Shown: positions 37,756 to 46,040 of the stretch, piece by piece
Layout of the letters: each line of letters begins with the position of its first letter
Numbering within the stretch: position 1 is the stretch's first letter
DNA from: Pseudoroseomonas cervicalis
Lineage (GTDB): Bacteria; Pseudomonadota; Alphaproteobacteria; Acetobacterales; Acetobacteraceae
NCBI RefSeq assembly: GCF_030818485.1
Contig: NZ_JAUTAJ010000004.1
Coordinates: 2,087,001 to 2,151,000, forward strand
Length of the DNA stretch: 64,000 bases
Direction of reading: 5' to 3'
The notes under the pieces: model-generated
The model's database searches: none
What the model was told of the DNA's origin: nothing
Seen by the model: the letters and a program-made list of their open reading frames with translations, nothing else
Program-made: the position numbers and the translations under genes

Positions 37756-38427
37756 ATGATCAACAAGATCGTCCGAGACATGGCCGCGGCGATGGAGGGC
37801 GTCGCCGATGGCGCCACGGTGCTGGTGGGCGGCTTCGGCTCGGTCGGCCAGCCGGACGCGCTGATCGACGGGCTGATCGAGCACGGCGCCAAGGATCTGA
37901 CCATCGTCGCCAACAATGCCGGCGCCGGGCGTGTCGGGCTGGCGCGGCTGATGGAGCTCGGGCGGGTGCGCAAGATCATCTGCTCCTTCCCGCGCAGCGC
38001 CGGCTCGGTGGTGTTCGAGGAGCTGTACAAGGCCGGGAAGATCGAGCTGGAGATCGTGCCGCAGGGCACGCTGGCCGAGCGCATGCGCGCCGCCGGCGCC
38101 GGGGTGCCGGCCTTCTACACGCCGACCGGCTACGGCACGCTGCTGACCGAGGGCAAGCCCTCGGCCGAGTTCGGCGGCACGATGTGCGTGCTGGAACACG
38201 CCCTGCCGGGCGATGTGGCGCTGGTGCAGGCCTACAAGGGCGATCGCTGGGGCAACCTCACCTATCGCCGCTCGGGCCGCAACTTCAACCCGGTGATGGC
38301 GATGGCGGCGAAGCTGACCATCGCCCAGGTCGACGAGATCGCGCCGCTCGGCACGCTGGATCCGGAGGAGGTGGTCACCCCCGGCATCTTCACCGACCGC
38401 GTCATCCACCTGCCGCACGCCGCCTGA
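37756..38427 (+). CDS. pcaI: 3-oxoadipate CoA-transferase subunit alpha
   Basis: PcaI and PcaJ move CoA from succinyl-CoA to 3-oxoadipate. The 223-residue product has the GGFG-type CoA motif in VLVGGFGSVGQPDALIDGL, NNAGAGRVGLARLM, and EIVPQGTLAERMRAAGAGVPAFYTPTG, typical of subunit A. GAGGA precedes ATG 37756. pcaJ follows after 13 bp and pcaF 1 bp after that, forming a tight pcaIJF operon. Related SCOT or AtoD enzymes differ little in sequence; the pcaF neighbour and pathway context support PcaI. Confidence 0.9.
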   Translation: MINKIVRDMAAAMEGVADGATVLVGGFGSVGQPDALIDGLIEHGAKDLTIVANNAGAGRVGLARLMELGRVRKIICSFPRSAGSVVFEELYKAGKIELEIVPQGTLAERMRAAGAGVPAFYTPTGYGTLLTEGKPSAEFGGTMCVLEHALPGDVALVQAYKGDRWGNLTYRRSGRNFNPVMAMAAKLTIAQVDEIAPLGTLDPEEVVTPGIFTDRVIHLPHAA

Positions 38428-38440
38428 GGAGGATCCGAGC

Positions 38441-39112
38441 ATGAGCGAGACCGCTTTCACGCCGCTGGCCCGCAAGGACATGGCGCGCCGCGTGGCGCAG
38501 GACATTCCCGAGGGCTGGTATGTCAATCTCGGCATCGGCATCCCGACGCTGGTGGCCGATTTCGTGCCCGCCGGGCGCGAGGTGGTGTTCCATTCCGAGA
38601 ATGGCGTGCTGGGCATGGGCCCGGCGCCGGCGCCGGAGGATGCCGATCCCTGGCTGATCAATGCCGGCAAGCAGCAGGTGACGCTGGTGCGCGGCGGCGC
38701 CTATGTGCACCACGCCGACAGCTTCGCGATGATCCGCGGCGGGCATCTCGATCTCTGCGTGCTCGGCGCCTTCGAGGTGGCGGAGAATGGCGATGTCGCC
38801 AATTGGGCGACCTCGGCCAATGACACCGCGCCGGCCGTGGGCGGCGCGATGGACCTCGCCGCCGGGGCCAAGCGGCTCTGGGTGGTGATGGAGCACACCA
38901 CCAAGGAGGGCGCGCCGCGCCTGGTGCGCCGCTGCGGCTATCCGCTGACCGCCATGGGCGCGGTGCGGCGGGTCTACACCAACCTCGCCGTGCTCGATGT
39001 GACGCCCGAGGGCTTCGCGGTGGTCGAGATGGTGCCGGGGCTGACGCTGGAGGCGCTGCAGGCCCGCACCGACGCCCCGCTGCGCCTGGCCAAGCCTGGA
39101 GAGAGTGCCTGA
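38441..39112 (+). CDS. pcaJ: 3-oxoadipate CoA-transferase subunit beta
   Basis: The 223-residue beta subunit has the catalytic glutamate Glu53 in [24 protein letters not shown] and the [19 protein letters not shown] segment. The glutamate forms the enzyme-CoA thioester during transfer. AGGAGG lies 6 bp upstream. It is coupled with pcaI (13-bp gap) and pcaF (GGAGAG inside its 3' end drives pcaF). Confidence 0.92.
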   Translation: MSETAFTPLARKDMARRVAQDIPEGWYVNLGIGIPTLVADFVPAGREVVFHSENGVLGMGPAPAPEDADPWLINAGKQQVTLVRGGAYVHHADSFAMIRGGHLDLCVLGAFEVAENGDVANWATSANDTAPAVGGAMDLAAGAKRLWVVMEHTTKEGAPRLVRRCGYPLTAMGAVRRVYTNLAVLDVTPEGFAVVEMVPGLTLEALQARTDAPLRLAKPGESA

Positions 39113-39113
39113 G

Positions 39114-40322
39114 ATGCGTGACGCTTTCATCTGCGACGCCGCCCGCACGCCGATCGGCCGCTATGCCGGGGCGCTGGCCCCGGTGCGGGCCGACGATCTC
39201 GGCGCCATTCCGATCAAGGCGCTGATGGCGCGCCATCCCGACCTGGACTGGGCGGCGCTGGACGATGTGGTGTTCGGCTGCGCCAACCAGGCGGGCGAGG
39301 ACAATCGCAATGTCGCGCGCATGTCCAGCCTGCTGGCCGGGCTGCCGGACAGCGTGCCGGGCAGCACGGTGAACCGGCTCTGCGGCTCGGGCATGGACGC
39401 CACCGGCATCGCCGCGCGCGCCATCAAGTCGGGCGAGGCGGAGCTGATGCTGGCCGGCGGCGTCGAGAGCATGACGCGCGCGCCCTTCGTGCAGGGCAAG
39501 AGCGCCGAGGCCTTCGGCCGCGCCGCCGAGATCTACGACACCACCATCGGCTGGCGTTTCGTCAACCCGCTGATGAAGGCGCAGTATGGCGTCGATTCCA
39601 TGCCGGAGACGGCGGAGAATGTCGCCGCCGACTTCCAGATCTCCCGCGCCGACCAGGATGCCTTCGCCTATCGCAGCCAGCAGCGGGCCAAGGCGGCGCA
39701 GGCGGCCGGGCGGTTCGCGCGCGAGATCGTCCCGGTCGAGATCAAGCGCCGCAAGGGCGAGCCCTTGATCGTGGCGCAGGACGAGCATCCGCGCCCGGAG
39801 ACGACGCTGGAGGCGCTGGCGAAGCTGCCCACCCCGTTCCGCAAGGAAGGCGGCAGCGTGACGGCCGGCAATGCCTCGGGCGTCAATGACGGGGCCTGCG
39901 CCATCCTGCTGGCGAGCGCGGAGGCCGCGTCGCGGCATGGTCTGACGCCGCGCGCCCGGGTGGTGGCCAGCGCCACCGCCGGGGTGCCGCCGCGCATCAT
40001 GGGCTTCGGCCCTGCGCCTGCGGTGCGCCGCGTGCTGGACAAGGCCGGGCTGTCGCTGTCGCAGATGGACGTCATCGAGCTGAACGAGGCGTTTGCCGCG
40101 CAGGCGCTGGCGGTGACGCGCGATCTCGGCCTGCCGGATGACGCAGAGCATGTGAACCCGAATGGCGGCGCGATCGCGCTCGGCCATCCGCTGGGCATGT
40201 CGGGGGCGCGGCTGGTGCAGACGGCGGTGGAGGAGCTGCATCTGCGCCAGGCGCGTTATGCGCTGGTGACGATGTGCATCGGCGTCGGCCAGGGCATCGC
40301 CATGATCCTCGAGCGCGCCTGA
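39114..40322 (+). CDS. pcaF: 3-oxoadipyl-CoA thiolase
   Basis: PcaF splits 3-oxoadipyl-CoA into succinyl-CoA and acetyl-CoA, ending the pathway. The ATG at 39114 gives 402 residues; an in-frame GTG at 39105 would overlap the ribosome-binding site. The thiolase residues are intact: Cys90 (NRLCGSGMD), His358 ([11 protein letters not shown]) and Cys388 (TMCIGVGQG). [21 protein letters not shown] is the usual PcaF start. General acetyl-CoA acetyltransferases are similar, but the pcaIJ neighbours decide the name. Repeat copy C begins directly after its stop. Confidence 0.93.
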   Translation: MRDAFICDAARTPIGRYAGALAPVRADDLGAIPIKALMARHPDLDWAALDDVVFGCANQAGEDNRNVARMSSLLAGLPDSVPGSTVNRLCGSGMDATGIAARAIKSGEAELMLAGGVESMTRAPFVQGKSAEAFGRAAEIYDTTIGWRFVNPLMKAQYGVDSMPETAENVAADFQISRADQDAFAYRSQQRAKAAQAAGRFAREIVPVEIKRRKGEPLIVAQDEHPRPETTLEALAKLPTPFRKEGGSVTAGNASGVNDGACAILLASAEAASRHGLTPRARVVASATAGVPPRIMGFGPAPAVRRVLDKAGLSLSQMDVIELNEAFAAQALAVTRDLGLPDDAEHVNPNGGAIALGHPLGMSGARLVQTAVEELHLRQARYALVTMCIGVGQGIAMILERA

Positions 40323-40409
40323 TTTTTTTTCAGTTTGCGTCCCGCCTCAGGCCAGAGGCGGGACGCCAGACCGGAAGAAGTTTTTTGGTTCTTTTTTGCA
40401 AAAAAGAAC
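40323..40409 (+). repeat. AT-rich intergenic repeat, half copy C
   Basis: Directly after the pcaF stop comes TTTTTTTT, then an inner stem GCGTCCCGCCTC with GAGGCGGGACGC, then AAGTTTTTTG and the right hairpin [26 protein letters not shown] (40388-40409). The left hairpin and CTGTCAGG core are missing. It may end pcaIJF transcription. Confidence 0.82.
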
Positions 40410-40454
40410 GTCTGTGCTTTCGTCGAAAAAGGATGGCCGTTTCCGCCCCCCGAT

Positions 40455-40471
40455 TGTACGAACCGGATAGT
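40455..40471. promoter_or_regulatory. Putative TetR operator upstream of tetR
   Basis: TGTACGAACCGGATAGT matches the reverse complement of the site at 42115-42131 (between aroE and tctC) at 15 of 17 positions, and shows partial dyad symmetry around CCGG. It lies 21 bp before the regulator's likely ATG. Part of the match may reflect a shared -10 element (GATAGT). Confidence 0.55.
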
Positions 40472-40492
40472 CCAAGGGGAGCGATCCGGCCG

Positions 40493-41134
40493 ATGGGGGA
40501 GAGCAAGGCGCCGCGCGCGCGGGATGCCGAGCAGACGCGGCGCAACATCCTGGACGCCGCCATCGCCGAATTCGCCGCCAAGGGGCTGTCGGGCGCGCGG
40601 GTGGATGAGATCGCGGCGCGCACCCACACCACCAAGCGGATGATCTACTACTACTTCTCCAGCAAGGAGCAGCTTTTCGCCGCGGCGCTGGAGGAGATGT
40701 ATGCCGGCATCCGCAGCGCCGAGCATGCGCTGCAGCTGGAGGGGCTGCCGGCCGAGGCGGCGATGCGCCGCCTGGTGGAGACGACCTTCGACTATCACGC
40801 CGACCATCCGGAATTCGTCCGGCTGGTCAGTGTCGAGAACATCCATGAGGCGGCGCATATCGGCCAGTCGGCGACGCTGCGCGGCCGCAATGACGCGGTG
40901 GTGGGGCTGATGCGCGGCCTGCTGTCGCGCGGCGAGGCGGAGGGGGTGTTCCGCGCCGGCGTCGATCCGCTCGACCTGCATATCCTGATCAACGGGCTGT
41001 GCTTCCACCGCGTCGCCAACCGGCACACGCTGGGGGCGATCTTCGGCGTGGACCTTTCGGCGCCGGAGCGGCGGGCGGCGCAGCGCGCCATGGTGGCCGA
41101 GGCGGTGCTGCGCTACCTGCGGCGGGAGGGCTGA
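40493..41134 (+). CDS. TetR-family regulator of the quinate/shikimate genes
   Basis: I chose ATG 40493 (213 residues, MGESKAPRARDAEQTRRN) because the upstream ATG at 40433 would precede the putative operator. The helix-turn-helix is clear: ILDAAIAEFAAKGLSGARVDEIAARTHTTKRMIYYYFSSKEQLF. The C-terminal TetR_C domain (TTFDYHADHPEFVRLVSVENIHEAAHI) matches regulators found next to shikimate/quinate catabolic genes. It lies between pcaIJF and the convergent aroE. Sharing of a 17-bp site with the aroE-tctC promoter region suggests it controls both, possibly in response to 3-dehydroshikimate or protocatechuate. Confidence 0.88.
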   Translation: MGESKAPRARDAEQTRRNILDAAIAEFAAKGLSGARVDEIAARTHTTKRMIYYYFSSKEQLFAAALEEMYAGIRSAEHALQLEGLPAEAAMRRLVETTFDYHADHPEFVRLVSVENIHEAAHIGQSATLRGRNDAVVGLMRGLLSRGEAEGVFRAGVDPLDLHILINGLCFHRVANRHTLGAIFGVDLSAPERRAAQRAMVAEAVLRYLRREG

Positions 41135-41153
41135 GCCCTCCCCTCGCCCAGGA

Positions 41154-42050
41154 TCAGGCGGCTGCCATCATGCGCTGGAAGTGGCGCAGCATGCGCTCCG
41201 CATCCGGCTCCGCCCCGGTGAACAGGCGGAAGGCGCCGACCGCCTGGAACACCGCCATGCCGCCGCCATCGACCACGCGGCAGCCACGGGCGCGGGCGGC
41301 GCGCAGCAGCGCGGTCTCCAGCGGCACATAGACCACTTCGGCCACCCAGAGGCCGGGATGCAGCAGCTCCTCCGGCAGCGGCAGGCCGGGATATTTCGCC
41401 ATGCCGGTGGGGGTGGCGTGGATCAGCCCCTGGGCGTCCCGCATCGCCGCCGCGATGTCGGTGGCCGCCCGCGCCCGCCCGGCGCCGAAATGCGCGTTGA
41501 GCTGGGCGGCCAGCGCCTCGGCCCGCTCGGCATCGCGGTCCAGCAGCGTCAGCCGGCCGGTGCCGAGGCTCAGCGCGGCATGGGCCACCGCCGCCCCAGC
41601 CCCGCCGGCGCCGAGCTGCACCACCTCGCCCATCGCGGCATCCGGCAGGCCGCGGCGGAAGCCTTCGGCGAAGCCGGAATGGTCGGTGTTGTGGCCGATG
41701 CGGCGGCCGCCGCGCAGCACCACCGTGTTCACCGCGCCCAGCGCCCGGGCATCGGCCGAGACCTCATGCAGCAGCGGCAGCACCGCCTGCTTGCAGGGAT
41801 GGGTGATGTTCAGCCCGGCGAAGCCCAGCGCCTCGGCCAGTTCCAGCAGGCGCGGCAGGGAATCGACGCCGCCGCCCAGCACATCCAGGTCGAACAGCCG
41901 GTAGAGGTAGCGGAAGCCCTGCGCCGCCCCTTCCGCCTCATGCAGCGCGGGGGAGCGCGAGGCCTGGATGCCGCTGCCGATCAGGCCGACCAGGAAGGCG
42001 GGCGGCAGCGTTTCGGCGGCGCTTTGGGGGCGGGGAAAGGCGGCGGTCAT
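41154..42050 (-). CDS. aroE: Shikimate/quinate dehydrogenase (AroE family), catabolic
   Basis: The enzyme oxidises or reduces shikimate/3-dehydroshikimate or quinate/3-dehydroquinate with NAD(P). The 298-residue product has SRSPALHE (residues 31-38), catalytic Lys87 in NITHPCKQAV and Asp123 in GHNTDHSGF, then the Rossmann motif QLGAGGAGAAVAHA. It is next to quiC and a solute-binding protein gene and shares a probable operator with tetR, so I read it as a catabolic dehydrogenase rather than the biosynthetic AroE. The sequence alone does not settle cofactor or quinate preference. Confidence 0.9.
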   Translation of the reverse strand: MTAAFPRPQSAAETLPPAFLVGLIGSGIQASRSPALHEAEGAAQGFRYLYRLFDLDVLGGGVDSLPRLLELAEALGFAGLNITHPCKQAVLPLLHEVSADARALGAVNTVVLRGGRRIGHNTDHSGFAEGFRRGLPDAAMGEVVQLGAGGAGAAVAHAALSLGTGRLTLLDRDAERAEALAAQLNAHFGAGRARAATDIAAAMRDAQGLIHATPTGMAKYPGLPLPEELLHPGLWVAEVVYVPLETALLRAARARGCRVVDGGGMAVFQAVGAFRLFTGAEPDAERMLRHFQRMMAAA

Positions 42051-42112
42051 GGGCGGTCCTCAGGGGTCTTGGCCGGCCGGCGGCGGCGGCGATTCCGGCT
42101 TGTCGGCTTAAT

Positions 42113-42131
42113 GTACTATCTGGTACGTACA
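42113..42131. promoter_or_regulatory. Putative TetR operator between aroE and tctC
   Basis: GTACTATCTGGTACGTACA has outer GTAC half-sites. Positions 42115-42131 match the tetR upstream site in reverse complement (15 of 17). It overlaps a likely aroE promoter on the reverse strand: TTGCTT (42142-42137), 17 bp, ATAGTA (42119-42114). Binding there would block aroE and probably tctC. Confidence 0.6.
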
Positions 42132-42188
42132 GCACCAAGCAAGACAACGTCCAGCAGGGCCAGAGGCCCTCGGCCCCAGGAGGAAATC

Positions 42189-43187
42189 ATGGAATTCACC
42201 CGCCGCCGCCTCACCGCCGGGCTCGGCCTGCTGGCCGCCGCCGGCGCGCTGCGCAGCGCCCCCGCCGGCGCCCAGTCGGGGGGGCAGGCCTTCCCCAGCC
42301 GCCCGATCACCCTGGTGGTCGCCTGGGCCCCCGGCGGCTCCACCGATTTCGTGGCGCGTGTCCTGGCGCAGCAGCTGACCAAGGAGCTCGGCCAGCAGGT
42401 GGTGGTGGAAAACCGCCCCGGCGCCAGCGGCACCATCGGCCATGCCTCGGTGGCCCGCGCCCGGCCGGATGGCTACACCCTGCTGCTCGGCGTCAACTCC
42501 ACCTTCGCCATGGCGCGGCACCTGTTCCCGAACCGCGGCTATGATGATGAGCGCGGCTTCACCGGCATCGGCAAGGTGGCGACCACGCCGATCTTCCTCT
42601 GCGCCAACAACAATCTCGGCGTGCGCGATGTCGCGGGCTTCGTGGCGCTGGCCAAGCAGCGCCCGGGCAAGATGAGCTACGCCTCCTCCGGCGCCGGCTC
42701 CTCCGCCCATCTGGCGACCGAGCTGTTCCTGCGCGAGACCGGCATCGAGGTGCAGAATGTCAGCTACCGCGGCGGCGCCCCCGCCGTGCAGGCGCTGATC
42801 GCCGGCGAGGTCGAGATCGCCTTCGTCGACGCCGTCACCGCCCTGCCGCTGCTGGCGGCCAAGCAGGTGACGCCGCTCGGCGTCAGCAGCCGCGCCCGCA
42901 ACCCGCTGGCGCCGGACGTGCCGACCATCGCCGAGGCCGGCCTGCCCGGCTATGAATGCGCCTCGGAATTCGCCATCCTGGCGCCGGCCGGCACGCCGGC
43001 GGATGTGGTCGCCCGCCTCTCCAGCGCCACCGCCGCCACCATGCAGGCGCAGGAAGTGCTCGACCGGCTGAAGCAGAATTCGATCTTCCCCGATTACGGC
43101 ACCGCGGAGGCCTGGCCGGCCTACCTCACCGAGGAAAGCCGGAAATGGGGCGAGGTGATCCGCTCGCGCGGGATCACGCTCGAGTAA
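42189..43187 (+). CDS. Tripartite tricarboxylate transporter solute-binding protein (Bug/TctC)
   Basis: The 332-residue product starts at ATG 42189 after AGGAGGAA. A twin-arginine-like signal (TRRRLTAGLGLLAAAGALRSAPAGA) directs it to the periplasm. The body matches Bug proteins: ITLVVAWAPGGSTDFVARVLAQQL, VVVENRPGASGTIGHASVARARPDGYTLL, SYASSGAGSSAHLATELF, and APDVPTIAEAGLPGYE. Such proteins bind carboxylated ligands. Co-location with aroE and quiC suggests quinate, shikimate or a related acid, but the membrane components TctA and TctB are not nearby. It is upstream of quiC in the same direction. Confidence 0.9.
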   Translation: MEFTRRRLTAGLGLLAAAGALRSAPAGAQSGGQAFPSRPITLVVAWAPGGSTDFVARVLAQQLTKELGQQVVVENRPGASGTIGHASVARARPDGYTLLLGVNSTFAMARHLFPNRGYDDERGFTGIGKVATTPIFLCANNNLGVRDVAGFVALAKQRPGKMSYASSGAGSSAHLATELFLRETGIEVQNVSYRGGAPAVQALIAGEVEIAFVDAVTALPLLAAKQVTPLGVSSRARNPLAPDVPTIAEAGLPGYECASEFAILAPAGTPADVVARLSSATAATMQAQEVLDRLKQNSIFPDYGTAEAWPAYLTEESRKWGEVIRSRGITLE

Positions 43188-43198
43188 AAAAGAAAGCT

Positions 43199-43236
43199 GC
43201 GGGGGAAAAGTATTCCCCCGCGCCCCCTTCCTTTCT
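43199..43236 (+). terminator. Hairpin after tctC
   Basis: GCGGGGGAA with TTCCCCCGC (43199-43221) follows the tctC stop by 11 bp, and a C/T-rich run leads into TTTCTGTC. Similar GGGGGAA-TTCCCCC stems appear at 9505 and 61162. Confidence 0.6.
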
Positions 43237-43323
43237 GTCAGGGCCAGCCTCCTCCGTCGGCTGGCGGCAGCACTGGCCCTGAGCGACCCCGTCACCACCA
43301 GACAGCGGCAGCCCGAAAAAAAG
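43232..43323 (+). repeat. Repeat-core pair in inverted orientation before quiC (copy G)
   Basis: TTTCTGTCAGG starts a perfect stem TCAGGGCCAG (43238-43247) with CTGGCCCTGA (43273-43282). The inverted core GACAGCGGCAGCCCG with seven As (43301-43322) closes the unit and runs directly into the quiC ATG. The A-rich end may act as part of the quiC translation start region. Confidence 0.65.
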
Positions 43324-45222
43324 ATGCGGACGATAGCGACGGTGTGCTTGAGCGGGGATCTGCCGGACAAGCTGGAGGCGGCGGCCTCGGTCGGCTTCGA
43401 CGGCGTCGAGATCTTCGAGAACGACCTGCTCACCTTCAACGGCTCGCCCGCCGAGCTGCGCCGCATGGCCGCCGATCTCGGCCTGGCCATCCCGCTCTTC
43501 CAGCCCTTCCGCGATTTCGAGGCGATGCCGGAGCCGGCGCGCCGCCGCAACCTCGACCGCGCCGAACGCAAATTCGATGTCATGCAGGCGCTCGGCACCG
43601 ATCTCGTGCTGGTCTGCAGCAACACCCAGCCCGCCTGCATCGACGACCCCGCCCGCGCCGCCGCCGATCTGCGCGAGATGGCGGAGCGCGCCGCCCGCCG
43701 GGGCCTGCGCGTCGGTTTCGAGGCGCTGGCCTGGGGGCGCAACACGAAGCTGTGGCGCCAGGCCTGGGACATCGTGAGCCGCGCCGACCACCCGGCGCTG
43801 GGGCTGATCGTCGATTCCTTCCACACCCTGTCGCTGAAGGATGATCCCGCCGGCATCGCCGGACTGCCCGGGGAAAAAATCTTCTTCGTGCAGCTGGCGG
43901 ACGCGCCGCTCTACGACATGGATGTGCTGCAATGGAGCCGGCACTACCGCAACTTCCCCTTCCAGGGACAGCTGCCGGTCGCCGGCTTCCTGCGCGCCGT
44001 GCTGGAGTCCGGCTATGCCGGGCCGCTCTCGCTGGAGATCTTCAACGACGAGTTCCGCGCCGCCCCCGTGCGGCAGACGGCGCGCGACGGGCTGCGCTCG
44101 CTGATCCTGGTGGAGGATGCGGCGCGGCAGGACAGCGCCCCGCCGCCGGAGGCGCCGCGCAAGCTGGTGCCGGCCGCCGCCCTGCCCCCGGTGCCGCGCT
44201 GCCATGGCGTGGAGTTCCTGGAATTCGCGGTGGACGAGCCGACGCGGCAGGAGTTTGCCGGGTTCTTGGGAAGGCTGGGCTTCCGGCTGGCCGGGCGGCA
44301 CCGCTCCAAGGCGGTGGAGCTGTACCGCCAGGGCGGTGTCAGCCTGGTGCTGAATGCCGAGCCGGACAGCGCCGCCTCCGGCCATTTCGAGATGCACGGC
44401 CCCTCGGTCTGCGCCATGGCGCTGGCGGTCGAGGATGCCGAGGCCGTGCTGGCCCGCGCCAATGCCCTGCTCTGCTCCAGCTGGCAGGAGCCGCGCGGCG
44501 AGGGCGAGCGCCCGCTGCCGCAGCTGCGCGCGCCCGATGGCTCGCTGCTCTGCCTGGTCGAGCACCGCCCGGGCGAGGCCGCCTCCTGGGAGGCGGATTT
44601 CCACCTGATCGAGGGGGTGGAGAGCGAATCCGGCCTGCTCTCGGTCGACCATGTGGCGCAGGCCCTGGCGCCGGGGCAGATGGACAGCTTCGTGCTGTTC
44701 TACCGCGCGCTCTTCGGCATGCAGCCCGAGGGGCTTTGGGAATTGCCGGACCCGCGCGGCCTGGTGCGCAGCCGCGCCATGGTGACGCCGGAGCGCGAGC
44801 TGCGCCTGGCGCTGAACGCCTCCGAGGCGCGGGAGACGGCGACCGGCCGCTTCGTCTCGGCGGTCGCCGGCGCCGGCGTGCACCATATCGCGCTGCTGAC
44901 GCGCGACGCGGCGGCGACGGTGCGGAGCCTGCGCGCCCGCGGCGCGCCGCTGCTGCCGATCCCGGACAACTACTATGACGATCTGGAAGCGCGCTTCGGC
45001 CTGGAGCCTGCGCATCTGGAGAAGCTGCGCGAACTGCACCTGCTGCACGACCAGGATGCCGAGGGCGGCAGCTTCACCCATGCCTATACGGTGAGCTTCG
45101 CCGACCGCTTCTTCTTCGAGATCGTCGAGCGCCAGGGCGGCTACCGCCAGTTCGGCGCGCCCAATGCCGGGGTGCGCATGGCCGCCCAGGCGCGCCACGC
45201 CGCTGGGCTGCGGCGCGGCTAG
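43324..45222 (+). CDS. quiC: 3-dehydroshikimate dehydratase, fused isomerase-barrel/VOC type
   Basis: The enzyme dehydrates 3-dehydroshikimate to protocatechuate, linking quinate/shikimate to PcaHG. The 632-residue product has an N-terminal xylose-isomerase-like barrel (about residues 1-270) with the metal ligands Glu133 (GFEALAWG), Asp164 (IVDSFHTL), Gln190 (FFVQLADAP) and Glu238 (SLEIFND). Each is one less than the positions I recall for Pseudomonas QuiC1. Two VOC/4-hydroxyphenylpyruvate dioxygenase-like modules fill the C-terminal half (HGVEFLEFAVDE, VDHVAQAL, HHIALLTRD, FFEIVERQGGY). The ATG is preceded by an A-rich repeat end rather than a clear Shine-Dalgarno site. It is the functional centre of this gene set. 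Confidence 0.92.
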   Translation: MRTIATVCLSGDLPDKLEAAASVGFDGVEIFENDLLTFNGSPAELRRMAADLGLAIPLFQPFRDFEAMPEPARRRNLDRAERKFDVMQALGTDLVLVCSNTQPACIDDPARAAADLREMAERAARRGLRVGFEALAWGRNTKLWRQAWDIVSRADHPALGLIVDSFHTLSLKDDPAGIAGLPGEKIFFVQLADAPLYDMDVLQWSRHYRNFPFQGQLPVAGFLRAVLESGYAGPLSLEIFNDEFRAAPVRQTARDGLRSLILVEDAARQDSAPPPEAPRKLVPAAALPPVPRCHGVEFLEFAVDEPTRQEFAGFLGRLGFRLAGRHRSKAVELYRQGGVSLVLNAEPDSAASGHFEMHGPSVCAMALAVEDAEAVLARANALLCSSWQEPRGEGERPLPQLRAPDGSLLCLVEHRPGEAASWEADFHLIEGVESESGLLSVDHVAQALAPGQMDSFVLFYRALFGMQPEGLWELPDPRGLVRSRAMVTPERELRLALNASEARETATGRFVSAVAGAGVHHIALLTRDAAATVRSLRARGAPLLPIPDNYYDDLEARFGLEPAHLEKLRELHLLHDQDAEGGSFTHAYTVSFADRFFFEIVERQGGYRQFGAPNAGVRMAAQARHAAGLRRG

Positions 45223-45229
45223 ACCCCGG

Positions 45230-46027
45230 CTAGACCGGATAGGGCGGCTGGCTGTGGCCGGCCGGGGAGAGGGTGAAGATCTCGCAGCCTTCCTCGGTCA
45301 CGCCGATGCTGTGCTCGAACTGGGCGGAGAGGCTGCGGTCGCGCGTCACCGCCGTCCAGCCATCGGCCAGCACCTTCACCCCCGGCTTGCCGGCATTCAG
45401 CATCGGCTCGATGGTCAGGAACATGCCAGGGCGCAGCACCGCCCCCTCCCCCGGCCGGCCGTAATTCAGCACATCGGGCGGCGCGTGATAGCTCCGGCCG
45501 AGGCCATGGCCGCAGAAATCGCGCACCACGCTGAAGCGCTCGCCCTCGGCGTAGCTCTGCATGGCGTGGCCGATATCGCCCAGCGTCGCGCCGGGGCGCA
45601 CCGCCGCGATGCCGCGCATCATCGCCTCATGCGTCGCCGCCACCAGCCGCGCCGCCAGCGTGCCGATGCGGCCCACCGCATACATGCGGCTGCTGTCGCC
45701 ATGCCAGCCATCCAGGATCACCGCCAGGTCGATATTGACAATGTCGCCCTCGGCCAGGGCGCGCTCACCCGGGATGCCGTGGCAGACCACATGGTTGACC
45801 GAGATGCAGGTGGCATGGGTGTAGCCGCGATAGCCGAGCGAGGCCGGCACGCCGCCATGGTCGCGCATGAAATCATGGCAGAGCCGGTCCAGCGCCGCGC
45901 TGGTGATGCCGGGGCGCACCTCCGCCGCGATCATGTCGAGCGTCGCGGCGGCCAGCCTGCCGGCGGCGCGCATGCCGGCGAAGCCCTCCGGCCCGTGCAG
46001 CGGGATCTCGCGGGTCATGCGGTTCAT
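45230..46027 (-). CDS. map: Type I methionine aminopeptidase
   Basis: The enzyme removes the initiator Met from nascent proteins. GGAGGG sets the start at ATG 46027, giving 265 residues. Metal ligands are visible: two Asp in NIDLAVILDGWHGDSSRMY, His in CGHGLGRSYHAPPDVLNYG, Glu in TIEPMLNAGKPG and Glu in SAQFEHSIGV. VVCHGIPGERALAEGD is typical. It lies 13 bp downstream of a TetR-family gene in the same direction, an odd partner for a housekeeping gene, so it may be a second, regulated copy. It is convergent with quiC. Confidence 0.92.
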   Translation of the reverse strand: MNRMTREIPLHGPEGFAGMRAAGRLAAATLDMIAAEVRPGITSAALDRLCHDFMRDHGGVPASLGYRGYTHATCISVNHVVCHGIPGERALAEGDIVNIDLAVILDGWHGDSSRMYAVGRIGTLAARLVAATHEAMMRGIAAVRPGATLGDIGHAMQSYAEGERFSVVRDFCGHGLGRSYHAPPDVLNYGRPGEGAVLRPGMFLTIEPMLNAGKPGVKVLADGWTAVTRDRSLSAQFEHSIGVTEEGCEIFTLSPAGHSQPPYPV

Positions 46028-46040
46028 CGGGACGCCCTCC

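Noticed and set aside
40274..40492. An extended start for the TetR gene, reading through repeat copy C
   Set aside because: The extension overlaps pcaF and the repeat, and precedes the putative operator; the TetR fold begins after 40493.
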